A program made the position numbers and the translations under genes. DNA of 64,000 bases from Actinomycetota bacterium (GTDB taxonomy: Bacteria; Actinomycetota; Acidimicrobiia; Acidimicrobiales; RAAP-2). Positions within the stretch are counted from its first letter, which is position 1; each line of letters opens with the position of its first letter. The stretch covers positions 868,001-932,000 of the forward strand of contig WLNI01000001.1 of NCBI GenBank assembly GCA_009699875.1, in the 5' to 3' direction. Shown here piece by piece: positions 19,566-27,884 of the stretch. The notes under the pieces were generated by a model. It saw only the letters and a list, made by a program, of their open reading frames with translations, was not told the origin of the DNA and made no database searches.

Positions 19566-20018
19566 ATGAACCCAGGCGATCTTGCACCAAACTTCACGCT
19601 CAGCGATCAAGACGGAACTCCTCGATCACTCTCCGACTTGTTGAGCCACGGGCCTGTCGTCTTATTCTTCTACCCCGCCGCAATGACCACGGGGTGCACG
19701 AAAGAAAGTTGTCACTTTCGAGATCTCAAGACAGAGTTCGATGAGCTCGGTGCGCAGAGGGTTGGGATTTCAATGGATAGCGTCGAAAAGCAAGGCCAGT
19801 TCTCTGCGAAGCACGGTTTTGACTATCCACTCTTGGCCGATACTGACGGTGCGGTTGCCAAAGCGTTTGGCGTGAAGCGTCGCTTTGACATTTTGAAAAC
19901 AAAGCGATCCACCTTTGTGATCAACACGGATCGAACGATTCGAGCTGTCATCAACTCTGAAACATCTATGACGTCTCATGCAGACAAAGCACTCGTGGCG
20001 CTCGCAACATCCTCGTAA
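19566..20018 (+). CDS. bcp: Peroxiredoxin, BCP/PrxQ type
   Basis: Thiol peroxidase of 150 residues. It starts NPGDLAPNFTLSDQDGTPRS and has the active-site segment FFYPAAMTTGCTKESCHFRD, in which the peroxidatic cysteine is followed five residues later by the resolving cysteine, the PrxQ arrangement that forms an intramolecular disulfide reduced by thioredoxin. The thioredoxin system is encoded at 41.4-42.8 kb. The ATG lies six bases after TAGCCT (19554-19559), indicating a separate leaderless transcript rather than read-through from the response regulator. Confidence 0.93.
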   Translation: MNPGDLAPNFTLSDQDGTPRSLSDLLSHGPVVLFFYPAAMTTGCTKESCHFRDLKTEFDELGAQRVGISMDSVEKQGQFSAKHGFDYPLLADTDGAVAKAFGVKRRFDILKTKRSTFVINTDRTIRAVINSETSMTSHADKALVALATSS

Positions 20019-20027
20019 GCCAGTCGG

Positions 20028-20303
20028 TTAGTCGTTGCCTTCATCAAAGGGTTCATCGTTGTAGGAGATAAAAACTCCTTGCGAGGGAGCCGCTCCACCC
20101 TCAAGCATCACTCGGTGTCCGTCAATCACGTCAAGACATTCCAATGCGTCAACGTGTCCTTTCCCATGACCCGACCACTTCGCTCGCGCTTGTTGTCGTG
20201 CTGACTTCTCGGTGTCGGCAACCACAAACACGGTCTCATGATCTTCACTAAGTCGGCCTGGGCCACCACTTCCTCCAAGCAAGACGGCATACAATTTGCT
20301 CAT
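20028..20303 (-). CDS. DUF1543 family protein
   Basis: A 91-residue protein of the DUF1543 type: KLYAVLLGGSGGPGRLSEDH, then ETVFVVADTEKSARQQARAKW with the conserved tryptophan, and HVDALECLDVIDGHRV. The function of the family is unknown; members elsewhere are also small cytosolic proteins. Its ATG overlaps the stop of the fae-like gene in ATGA, so it is translationally coupled and forms the last gene of an oxygenase-fae-DUF1543 operon. Confidence 0.72.
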   Translation of the reverse strand: MSKLYAVLLGGSGGPGRLSEDHETVFVVADTEKSARQQARAKWSGHGKGHVDALECLDVIDGHRVMLEGGAAPSQGVFISYNDEPFDEGND

Positions 20304-20830
20304 GAGCGACTCTCTTTCGCTTGAGTCGGGACATAAAAACCATTACCAAGATTTGAAGATGCCTCGTGAATGGCATCTACGCTTGGCGCATTCACCGAAC
20401 CATTTCGAAGAGCATTCAACATGCTGATCCGATTGTTTTCATAGACTTCCTCTTCATCATCGGCCAACGGATCGATCCATACTGCGGCAAGAATCACCAG
20501 TGCCTCGAGATCCAGCCCTTGAAAGACTCCCTCTCTCACTGCGTGCAGCACTCCTGCAGCGACCCCAATCTGGCCGGCTCCCCAGGTCAGTGTTCCGTGA
20601 CGTTCTGAAGAGATCGTTGCCTTGTTCACAAACAACGTGAACGGCTTCACGGGAACATTTGGTTGTGCGACCACCACAAAGGCACTGTGACCTTCACGGG
20701 GGGTCGCTAACGCAGTCGCCCACGCAGTTCCAACTGGTCCCTCTCGCTCACCGACGACGGTATTGAGATGCGCTGCATTCTGGCCATCGCCAACAAAAGA
20801 TTCACCGAGTTGCATCATGGTGATGGCCAC
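20300..20830 (-). CDS. fae: Formaldehyde-activating enzyme (Fae) homologue
   Basis: The 176-residue protein matches Fae over its length. GESFVGDGQNAAHLNTVVG holds the catalytic histidine (His17 equivalent). It is followed by GPVGTAWATAL, PNVPVKPFTLFVNKATI and ALVILAAVWIDPLADDEEEVYENN. Fae joins formaldehyde to tetrahydromethanopterin in methylotrophs; paralogues of unknown function also occur. No tetrahydromethanopterin-pathway gene (mtdB, mch, fhc) is seen here and actinobacteria normally use mycothiol, so the acceptor may differ. It overlaps the 3' end of the oxygenase gene by 16 bases and the start of DUF1543 by four. Confidence 0.85.
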   Translation of the reverse strand: MAITMMQLGESFVGDGQNAAHLNTVVGEREGPVGTAWATALATPREGHSAFVVVAQPNVPVKPFTLFVNKATISSERHGTLTWGAGQIGVAAGVLHAVREGVFQGLDLEALVILAAVWIDPLADDEEEVYENNRISMLNALRNGSVNAPSVDAIHEASSNLGNGFYVPTQAKESRS

Positions 20831-21648
20831 TCTATCGGGGGCTCTCCAAACGCGTCGCTTCGTCCATAGCGATCAATTCGAAGCTCACGTGAACTCATTG
20901 TTCCTTCTGAGGTATCAAAACCAAGAAGTCCGACGAGCCGGGGTGTGTGACCAGAAACAGGTGTGACCCGATGGATTGAGTGTCGACCTCGAAAAATAAG
21001 GAGTGTTCCAGGAACCATGGGGAGCGTCACGACCTCGATCTCATCGCCATTGAGAAGCCGTTGAACGTCGTCGTAGCGCTCGTCTCGAGCACTCCGGATA
21101 TTCGGGACAACTTCAAAGTCCCCCCCTTGCTCAGCAGATTGAATCGCAAGAGAGACAACGAAATCGGTCTGGTCGAAGTGCCAGCCAAGTTCATCATCTT
21201 CGTCCATGACCGACAGATTCAATGCCCCAAAAGGATCGGCGTAACGAAAGAGCACTGGTACGTCCAAGATCGCCTCAAGGAATCTTCGAACGTCCTCATC
21301 TTCGTAGAGGAGTCGTAGCGGCGAGGTCAGTGGAATGAGGTCGTAACCCACTGCGCTCACTCGCGACCGGCTCTGCAGACGACGTGGATGCGACGCTGGC
21401 CACTGACCATCATCGGGTGTCTCAAGATACGGCGTTCCCATTCCCTCCGAGCGGTAGGCCCGATTCGACACGTACGTGGCGTCCTCGGTAAACAGTTGGA
21501 CGGCACTCGGAGTCAAAAATCCAGGGAGTTCCGCGGCACCTCGCTCGCGTAATTGTTGTCGGGCGTTGAGGACTGTTTCTCGATACTCAGGAGCCAAGGA
21601 AGAATGGATTGAATACCGGCGGGTCTCAATCATGTCAAGAACGTCCAT
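20815..21648 (-). CDS. Fe(II)/2-oxoglutarate oxygenase of the HalD/BesD-like group (hydroxylase type)
   Basis: The 277-residue protein has a cupin-type facial triad: LGWHFDQTDFVVSL gives His157-x-Asp159, and GRHSIHRVTP gives His226, with Arg237 in GHTPRLVG positioned for 2-oxoglutarate. GGDFEVVPNIRS and GTLLIFRGRHSIHRV recall the family that includes the lysine halogenase BesD. Halogenases replace the aspartate by glycine; the aspartate here predicts hydroxylation or demethylation. It is the first gene of an operon with the fae-like and DUF1543 genes, so a formaldehyde-releasing reaction is an attractive inference. AAGGGATAGAG precedes ATG 21648. Confidence 0.75.
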   Translation of the reverse strand: MDVLDMIETRRYSIHSSLAPEYRETVLNARQQLRERGAAELPGFLTPSAVQLFTEDATYVSNRAYRSEGMGTPYLETPDDGQWPASHPRRLQSRSRVSAVGYDLIPLTSPLRLLYEDEDVRRFLEAILDVPVLFRYADPFGALNLSVMDEDDELGWHFDQTDFVVSLAIQSAEQGGDFEVVPNIRSARDERYDDVQRLLNGDEIEVVTLPMVPGTLLIFRGRHSIHRVTPVSGHTPRLVGLLGFDTSEGTMSSRELRIDRYGRSDAFGEPPIEWPSP

Positions 21649-21744
21649 GTCTCTATCCCTTCACTGGGACCGTCCGTTCTTGGCCACATTAGTCAGCCAT
21701 CGATCGTGAACCACCACCATCACGAGAGTCTCTAGCCTGGGAGA

Positions 21745-23004
21745 GTGGCTTCTCGATTCATGGTGGACTTCACACCGCTCAAAGAAAGTCGGGAATTTCG
21801 ACTGCTCTTTGGCGGCCAGGTCATCTCCATGCTGGGGAATCAACTCACGACAGTGGCGATTCCCTATCAAGTGTTCACTCTGACCCACTCGTCGCTCCAA
21901 GTTGGACTGATTAGTTTGGCGCAACTCATCCCGTTAATCGCAGGATCCCTCGTCGGCGGTGCGATGGGTGACGTCTACGACCGTCGCAAACTCCTCTTGT
22001 TTTCCGCATTGGCGTCAAGTGTCACTGCGGGAGGGCTTGCGCTCAATGCAGCGAGTCCTCACCCTTCACTGATTGTGCTCTATCTCGTAAGCGCACTCGC
22101 CGCTGGATTGATGGGATTTGCCAACCCCTCTCGAAACGCTGCAATTCCAATGTTGGTGAAGCCATCCCAACTTCTTGCTGCCTATTCGTTCAACCAAGTG
22201 GGATTTCAACTCGCCATCATCATCGGTCCAGCCTTCGCTGGTCTCTTGCTCGCGAAAGCAGGACTGGCGTGGACCTACGCACTCGATGGAGCAAGTTTCC
22301 TCATCACCATTGTCACCTTGATCCTCTTACGACCACTTCTCCCCACCCCTGGTGCAATGAAACCGGGTCTTGGCTCACTCGTTGAGGGATTCCGGTATCT
22401 GCGAGGCCGACAAATCCTCCAAGGGGTCTACCTCTTGGATCTTGACGCCATGATTTTTGGCATGCCTCGAGCACTCTTTCCCGCCATGGCGGCGTACGTC
22501 TTCCACGGAGGGACCACCACCCTCGGCGCGCTCTATAGCGCCCCCGGTATTGGTGCACTTCTCGGCGCACTCACGACGGGATGGGTCGAAGGCATCCATC
22601 GACGTGGCCGTGCCGTGGTGATCGCGGTGGTTGGGTGGGGCGTCGCCATCACGCTCTTTGGCTTCTCATCAATCCTCTGGATTTCACTGATTCTCTTGGC
22701 GATTGCCGGGTGGGCTGACGTGATCTCTGCGGTGCTTCGCAACACCATCTTGCAGTCGTCTATTCCCGACTCGTTCCGCAGTCGGCTCTCCTCGTTCCAG
22801 ATGGCTGTTGTCCAGGGAGGGCCTCGCGTGGGTGATCTAGAAGCGGGAGCTGTTGCCTCCGTGAGCACCACAGAGATCTCCGTGGTCTCTGGCGGTGTGG
22901 CTTGTGTCATTGGCGCAGTCGTCCTGGCCAAAGCACTCCCAGGATTTTGGAGGGAGGGGCTCGCAAAACGTGAGTCGCCTAACTCTGATCCACCTTCTTC
23001 GTAA
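21745..23004 (+). CDS. MFS transporter (MFS_3/EntS-like)
   Basis: A 419-residue major facilitator with about eleven or twelve membrane helices. FRLLFGGQVISMLGNQLTTV opens helix 1, and the loop 2-3 signature GGAMGDVYDRRKLLLF and LVSALAAGLMGFANPSRNAA are typical of the MFS_3 group, which exports siderophores or drugs. The substrate is unknown. The GTG at 21745 lies six bases after TAGCCT (21733-21738), suggesting a leaderless start; ATG 21760 is an alternative. The 3' end overlaps the convergent rlmN gene by 26 bases. Confidence 0.87.
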   Translation: MASRFMVDFTPLKESREFRLLFGGQVISMLGNQLTTVAIPYQVFTLTHSSLQVGLISLAQLIPLIAGSLVGGAMGDVYDRRKLLLFSALASSVTAGGLALNAASPHPSLIVLYLVSALAAGLMGFANPSRNAAIPMLVKPSQLLAAYSFNQVGFQLAIIIGPAFAGLLLAKAGLAWTYALDGASFLITIVTLILLRPLLPTPGAMKPGLGSLVEGFRYLRGRQILQGVYLLDLDAMIFGMPRALFPAMAAYVFHGGTTTLGALYSAPGIGALLGALTTGWVEGIHRRGRAVVIAVVGWGVAITLFGFSSILWISLILLAIAGWADVISAVLRNTILQSSIPDSFRSRLSSFQMAVVQGGPRVGDLEAGAVASVSTTEISVVSGGVACVIGAVVLAKALPGFWREGLAKRESPNSDPPSS

Positions 23005-24010
23005 TCGACACCGGTGCGGCGAGTTGTCCGCAGGCAGCTGCGATCTCTCTCCCTCGAGTGGCCCGCACTGTCGTGGTGACGTCCTGTTCATTGAGGGCCA
23101 GCACAAATTCATTGACTCGCTCTCGAGATGAGCCTCGGACGAGATAGCCAGGAGTTGGGTTCAAAGGAATCACGTTGACGTGGGCTTTCAAGGGGCGGGC
23201 GTAGGCTGCGAGCTCATCGATATCGCGGTCGGTATCGTTCACACCGTCAATGAGGGCCCATTCAAATGAGAGACGACGATGGGTGGCCTCGACGTAGTCA
23301 CTACACGCGTCAGCCAACATCCCCAAGGGATAGCGCTTGTTGATCGGGACTAATTCGTCTCGACGTCGATCGTTCGCCGAGTGAAGCGAGACCGCAAGGT
23401 TCACCGGAAGTGGATCCTCGGTGAGTTTTTTGATCCCAGGAACAATTCCAACCGTCGAAATCGTGACCTTTCTCGCAGAGATCCCTATCGCCCCGTTAAT
23501 CCTGCGTACTGCTTCCATCATGGGTTCATAGTTCGCCATCGGCTCACCCATGCCCATGAACACCACGTTTGAGACTCGACGAGGACTCGCTTCTCGGCCG
23601 GCACGAACAACTTGTTCGACAATCTCTCCCGTCGTCAGCTGCCGTGTGAAACCTGCTTGACCGGTGGCACAGAAACTGCACGCCATCGCACACCCTGCTT
23701 GCGTTGAAACACAGACTGTGACGCGCTGTTTGTAGGACATCAAGACAGTTTCGATCGCCGAGCCACCCTCAAGGCCGTAGGCCCATTTGGTCGTTTCTCC
23801 GTCATCGGTGACCTGCTTGGCCTCTTCGCGAAGCGCCAAGGGCAGCGCGACTTCAAGCTCTTCGCGAAGATCTTTTGGCAGATTTGTCATCTCGTTGGGG
23901 CTACGAAGGCCGGAATAGAGGGCGTCAAAAACCTGTCGAGAACGGTAGGAGGGCTGGGAAGAGAGGAGTTCTGCGATCTCCTCGACGTCGACGTCATAGC
24001 GGGTGGCCAT
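22979..24010 (-). CDS. rlmN: Dual-specificity 23S rRNA/tRNA adenine-C2 methyltransferase RlmN
   Basis: Radical-SAM enzyme that methylates A2503 of 23S rRNA and A37 of some tRNAs. The cluster motif is CAMACSFCATGQAGF. VVFMGMGEPMANYE, KVTISTVGIVPGI, LAVSLHSANDRRRDELVPIN and NVIPLNPTPG are all present, as is the C-terminal methyl-carrying cysteine in IAAACGQLA. The frame is open to 24079, but ATG 24010 (MATRYDVD, 343 residues) is preferred: the -10 TAGCGT (24018-24023) lies seven bases upstream, and the added residues are not family-like. Confidence 0.96.
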   Translation of the reverse strand: MATRYDVDVEEIAELLSSQPSYRSRQVFDALYSGLRSPNEMTNLPKDLREELEVALPLALREEAKQVTDDGETTKWAYGLEGGSAIETVLMSYKQRVTVCVSTQAGCAMACSFCATGQAGFTRQLTTGEIVEQVVRAGREASPRRVSNVVFMGMGEPMANYEPMMEAVRRINGAIGISARKVTISTVGIVPGIKKLTEDPLPVNLAVSLHSANDRRRDELVPINKRYPLGMLADACSDYVEATHRRLSFEWALIDGVNDTDRDIDELAAYARPLKAHVNVIPLNPTPGYLVRGSSRERVNEFVLALNEQDVTTTVRATRGREIAAACGQLAAPVSITKKVDQS

Positions 24011-24124
24011 GGGCTCCACGCTAGGCCTCGAAGTGCGGGTAATCTCCCAAAGGTATTTCGTAGTTGAATCTGTAAGCACACGTGGCCCACCTGGGGTCGA
24101 AACACCGAGAAAGGGACAGCCCTC

Positions 24125-24901
24125 ATGGAGTTACAAGGAACCTCTGCCATTGTTACCGGAGGCGCATCAGGCCTCGGAGAAGCTACCGCACAGCTGTTAG
24201 CGAATCGTGGCGTTCACGTCATTGTCGCTGACCTCAACGCTGAAGTGGGCGAAGCCTTTGCCAAAGAGATCAAGGGAACGTTCATTCACACTGACGTGAC
24301 CAACACCGACCAAGTCATTACTGCAATCGAAGCGGCACGCGCAGCGGGTCCGCTGTTCAGCATTGTGAACTGTGCAGGTATTGGCTGGGCAACACGAACC
24401 ATCGGAAAAGATGGAGAGTTCTCAAGTGCCCACGACTTGGAGATCTACCGAAAAGTCATTGAAGTGAACCTTGTGGGAACCTTCAACGTCTGTCGCCTTG
24501 GGGCGACCGCTATGAGCCACAACACACCCGACGAAGATGGATGTCGTGGTGCAATTGTCAACACCGCATCTGTGGCCGCCGAAGATGGCCAGATTGGCCA
24601 AGTGGCCTACTCCTCGTCAAAGGGTGGGGTCGTTGGATTGACCTTGCCGCTTGCTCGAGACTTGGCACCCATTGGCGTTCGAGCGAACTGTATTCTTCCA
24701 GGGCTTATTGACACACCAATTTATGGTCAAGGCGAAGCCGCTGAAGAGTTCAAGGCTCGACTTGGTGCAGGCGTCCTCTTTCCAAAACGACTTGGTCGCT
24801 CCGAAGAGTTCGGAACCTTGGCCGTCGAGCTCTTAACAAACAGCTACATCAATGCTGAGTCGATTCGAATCGACGCCGGTATTCGTATGCAGCCAAAATG
24901 A
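24125..24901 (+). CDS. Short-chain dehydrogenase/reductase, 3-hydroxyacyl-CoA dehydrogenase type 2-like
   Basis: A 258-residue NAD(P)-dependent SDR. The cofactor loop is [25 protein letters not shown] suggests an NAD preference through the aspartate at the end of strand 2. [10 protein letters not shown] is followed by the catalytic serine region [12 protein letters not shown], then the active-site pair in [11 protein letters not shown]. Overall it resembles HSD17B10-type 3-hydroxyacyl-CoA dehydrogenases, which would complete a beta-oxidation set with the thiolase, acyl-CoA dehydrogenase and enoyl isomerase in this window. AAAGGGACAG precedes ATG 24125. Confidence 0.88.
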   Translation: MELQGTSAIVTGGASGLGEATAQLLANRGVHVIVADLNAEVGEAFAKEIKGTFIHTDVTNTDQVITAIEAARAAGPLFSIVNCAGIGWATRTIGKDGEFSSAHDLEIYRKVIEVNLVGTFNVCRLGATAMSHNTPDEDGCRGAIVNTASVAAEDGQIGQVAYSSSKGGVVGLTLPLARDLAPIGVRANCILPGLIDTPIYGQGEAAEEFKARLGAGVLFPKRLGRSEEFGTLAVELLTNSYINAESIRIDAGIRMQPK

Positions 24902-24908
24902 TCGTTGG

Positions 24909-26288
24909 CTAGTGGCTGAAGGACTGGGTGTTCCTGCCCTCTTTGGGGAGCGGGCCTTCCAGACCATCTAGATAGCTCACGGCGTGACGAATCTCGAATA
25001 ACAGCGAGTCACTCAGGTCTTTCGACAGTCCATTTTTCACCACGATGCGCTGCACCGTCATATCGGTGAGATCGTCCGGCATCGGATACGCGGGGACGAG
25101 CCAGCCTCGTTGGCGAAGAAGGTTGCCAAGATCATAGAGATCCCACTTGTCGGTATAGCCAGGCTTTAACTGCCAGGCGAAGACTGGGATATCTGTTTTC
25201 TCACTCCACAGTTGAAACGGGGCCATCTCACTGATCTCCTGGGCGAGATAGTTGGCCACGTCTTGCGATGCTTGTTGGACTGCGGTGTAGCCCTCGCGGC
25301 CAAGTCGAAGAAACTGGTAGTACTGCAACAAGACTTGGGCGCCTGGGCGAGAAAAGTTCAGGGCCAGCGTCGGCATCTCTCCGCCGAGATAGGTGACGTT
25401 GAAGACCAAGTCTTCTGGGAGGAGATCAATTGACCGCCACACGACCCAGCCAATTCCTGGATAGACCAAGCCGTACTTGTGTCCACTGGTTGAAATCGAG
25501 TGGACACGCTCAAGTCGAAAGTCCCACTCAAGATCAGGTTGCAAGAACGGTGCGATGAACGCTCCCGACGCCCCGTCAATGTGGATTGGAACGTCAAAGC
25601 CTTTTTCTTTTTGAATTTTGTCCAAGGATGCAGCAATTTCTTTGACGGGTTCGTACATGCCTGTGTAGGTCACACCCAGAATTGCAACGACACCGATGGT
25701 ATTTTCGTCGACGTAGTCGACAATATTTTTTCCATTGAGGGTTTGGTGCTCTTCGCTCACTGGGACATAACGGGGTTCAACTTCAAAGTAGTTTGCAAAC
25801 TTTTCCCAACAGACCTGAACCGCAGAACTCATAATGATGTTGGGCTTTTCGGTGGACTTCCCCGCAGCTTTGCGACTGTTTTGCCAGCGACGCTTCATCG
25901 CCAGGCCACCGAGCATGCAGGCCTCTGACGAGCCAATCGTAGAAGTTCCAATTGTCTTTTGTGGGTCTGGTGCATTCCACACACCCGCCAAGATTTTCCA
26001 ACAACGATCTTCGATTGCCGCAGTGGCGGGGTATTCATCCTTGTCAATCATGTTCTTGTCAAACGTTTCGCTGTAGAGCTTCTCGGCCATCGGCCCCATC
26101 CACGTTCCAACAAAGGTCGCGAGATTCAGACGCGCATTGCCGTCCAACATCACCTCGTCATGGATGACTTGATACGCCGTCTCTGGGAGCATCTGCTCGT
26201 CAGGTAACGAGAACTTCGGCCGCACGATTGCTTCGCCTGAGCGAGAAAAGATTGGATTGATGTCAAATGAGTCGTTTGAAGTGGCCAT
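24909..26288 (-). CDS. gadB: Glutamate decarboxylase
   Basis: PLP enzyme that converts glutamate to GABA while consuming a proton. The 459 residues include STIGSSEACMLGGLAMKRRW, VPIHIDGASGAFIAPFLQP, and the PLP lysine in SISTSGHKYGLVYPG. The protein ends in QSFSH, placing a histidine close to the position of the E. coli GadB tail histidine that closes the active site at neutral pH, so acid activation may be conserved. ATG 26288 (MATSNDSFD) is preferred; the open frame continues upstream into dnaB. No glutamate/GABA antiporter lies nearby. Confidence 0.94.
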   Translation of the reverse strand: MATSNDSFDINPIFSRSGEAIVRPKFSLPDEQMLPETAYQVIHDEVMLDGNARLNLATFVGTWMGPMAEKLYSETFDKNMIDKDEYPATAAIEDRCWKILAGVWNAPDPQKTIGTSTIGSSEACMLGGLAMKRRWQNSRKAAGKSTEKPNIIMSSAVQVCWEKFANYFEVEPRYVPVSEEHQTLNGKNIVDYVDENTIGVVAILGVTYTGMYEPVKEIAASLDKIQKEKGFDVPIHIDGASGAFIAPFLQPDLEWDFRLERVHSISTSGHKYGLVYPGIGWVVWRSIDLLPEDLVFNVTYLGGEMPTLALNFSRPGAQVLLQYYQFLRLGREGYTAVQQASQDVANYLAQEISEMAPFQLWSEKTDIPVFAWQLKPGYTDKWDLYDLGNLLRQRGWLVPAYPMPDDLTDMTVQRIVVKNGLSKDLSDSLLFEIRHAVSYLDGLEGPLPKEGRNTQSFSH

Positions 26289-26331
26289 GCAACAGACTTT
26301 ACAGGGAAGATACCCGGGAGAAAACGAGTGA

Positions 26332-27714
26332 TTAGAGGTTTTGTCCCATGTTGTCGAAGCGGGCATACTGCGACAAGAACGCCAGGTTCGCTGATCCCAC
26401 GGGTCCGTTCCGGTGCTTGGCCACAATCACTTCGGCTAGCCCCCGACGCTCCGGAGCAGCCTCTTGGTCGTAGACCTCTTCTCGATAGAGGAACATGACG
26501 ACGTCAGCATCTTGTTCAAGGGAGCCAGACTCTCTCAAGTCAGAGAGCATCGGCCGCTTATCTTGGCGAGCCTCAAGGCCTCGAGAGAGCTGGGAGAGCG
26601 CAACGACTGGGGTGTTGAGCTCTCGGGCGAGGATCTTCAATCCACGGCTCATTTCAGCAACCTCAACTTGGCGGTTCTCGGCATTAGAGCGGGACGTCAT
26701 CAACTGGAGATAGTCGATGATGATGATGCCGAGTTCACCGTGCTGTTTCCTCAGCCGGCGCGCTCGCGCACGGATATCCATAATGGTGAGATGTGGGTTG
26801 TCGTCGATATAGATCGGCGATCCGGAGAGTCGAGTCAACGCACCAGAGACTTTTGACCAGTCCGACTCGGACAGACGACCTGTTCGCATCTTTTGCGCAT
26901 CAACGCGAGCTTCCGAGGCCAACAACCTCTGCGTGAGTTCTAAGTGACTCATTTCCAACGAGAACAGCAGCGCTGGCTTCTGATCAATCGCTCCAACTTG
27001 CGTCAGCATGCCCAGCGCGAAACTTGTCTTACCCATGGCGGGACGCGCTCCAACGATCGTGAGTGATGCAGGCTGAAGCCCTGCCAAAATCTTGTCAACG
27101 TCCGTATACCCCGTTGCAGTTCCTGTCATCGTTTCGGAGCGATTCGCAATCTCTTCGATTCGCTCAAAGCTCTGCAACAACAGGTCTTCTAAGACTCCCA
27201 GCGAGTCTGCACTTCGTCGATCTGAGATCTCGAGCATCTTGCGCTCAGCTTCATCAACGGCACCGATCACGTCCGTCGGTGCCGAGTAGGCCAAGTCAGA
27301 GATCTCGCTTGCGGCCACCACGAGACGGCGAAGTAACGCGAGCTCAGCGACGATTGATGCGTAGTGCTGAGCATTTGCAACTGACGGCGTCAGTCCTTGG
27401 AGCGCCACGAGGTCAGCGGGATCGCCGACAAGATCTGGATCAAGCGTTCGCCGCAGTTCGTCGGTGACCGTGACCGCGTCAACTGGTTCACCTCGCTCAT
27501 AGAGATGAGAGATCGCAGCGAAAAGATTGCCGTGGGTGGGCTTATAGAAATCATCCGCCTCGCAGATCTCCAACGCAATTGAGATTGCATCCGTACTGAG
27601 CAGCATCGCCCCAAGCAGTGACTCTTCGGCATCGAGATCGTGTGGGGGTACGCGCGGACCACTCGGGACCGACGTCAGCCGTCGTGGGCGCGATGTGTCG
27701 AATGCCTGAACCAT
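26332..27714 (-). CDS. dnaB: Replicative DNA helicase DnaB
   Basis: Hexameric fork helicase of 460 residues. It has the N-terminal primase-interacting domain (PPHDLDAEESLLGAMLL) and the RecA-like C-terminal domain with Walker A GARPAMGKTSFAL, SLEMSHLELTQRLL, Walker B IIIIDYLQLM, and the SQLSRGLE and DKRPMLSDLRESGSLEQDAD motifs. No intein interrupts it, unlike many mycobacterial copies. It follows the rpsF-ssb-rpsR-rplI cluster, with two ion-channel genes inserted between. ATG 27714 has GAGG five bases upstream. The upstream gap contains DnaA-box-like sequences. The loader is probably DciA at 53.6 kb. Confidence 0.97.
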   Translation of the reverse strand: MVQAFDTSRPRRLTSVPSGPRVPPHDLDAEESLLGAMLLSTDAISIALEICEADDFYKPTHGNLFAAISHLYERGEPVDAVTVTDELRRTLDPDLVGDPADLVALQGLTPSVANAQHYASIVAELALLRRLVVAASEISDLAYSAPTDVIGAVDEAERKMLEISDRRSADSLGVLEDLLLQSFERIEEIANRSETMTGTATGYTDVDKILAGLQPASLTIVGARPAMGKTSFALGMLTQVGAIDQKPALLFSLEMSHLELTQRLLASEARVDAQKMRTGRLSESDWSKVSGALTRLSGSPIYIDDNPHLTIMDIRARARRLRKQHGELGIIIIDYLQLMTSRSNAENRQVEVAEMSRGLKILARELNTPVVALSQLSRGLEARQDKRPMLSDLRESGSLEQDADVVMFLYREEVYDQEAAPERRGLAEVIVAKHRNGPVGSANLAFLSQYARFDNMGQNL

Positions 27715-27787
27715 TGAACCTCAACTGTCGCTCATATTGCCTGGGGAGGACTAGTCCCCTAAGCGGTGTAATTGATGGTGACAACCC

Positions 27788-27816
27788 TGTGGGTAACCAC
27801 CTACTCTCTCCACAGG
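27788..27816. promoter_or_regulatory. DnaA-box-like pair upstream of dnaB
   Basis: TGTGGGTAA (27788-27796) differs from a perfect DnaA box by one base, and CTCTCCACA about a dozen bases on differs by two, in the opposite orientation. They lie 70-100 bases upstream of the dnaB start in an otherwise gene-free stretch. DnaA control of dnaB is plausible but unproven. Confidence 0.3.
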
Positions 27817-27884
27817 TCAGTTTGGTCGGGGGGTGTAACAAAACGAGGGACGCTTCTTGAATCGCCCTCTCTCCAGTCCCTCAC

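Noticed and set aside
26332-27714. Intein in dnaB (also gyrB, 53996-55930)
   Set aside because: Both proteins run through their Walker and TOPRIM motifs without insertion.
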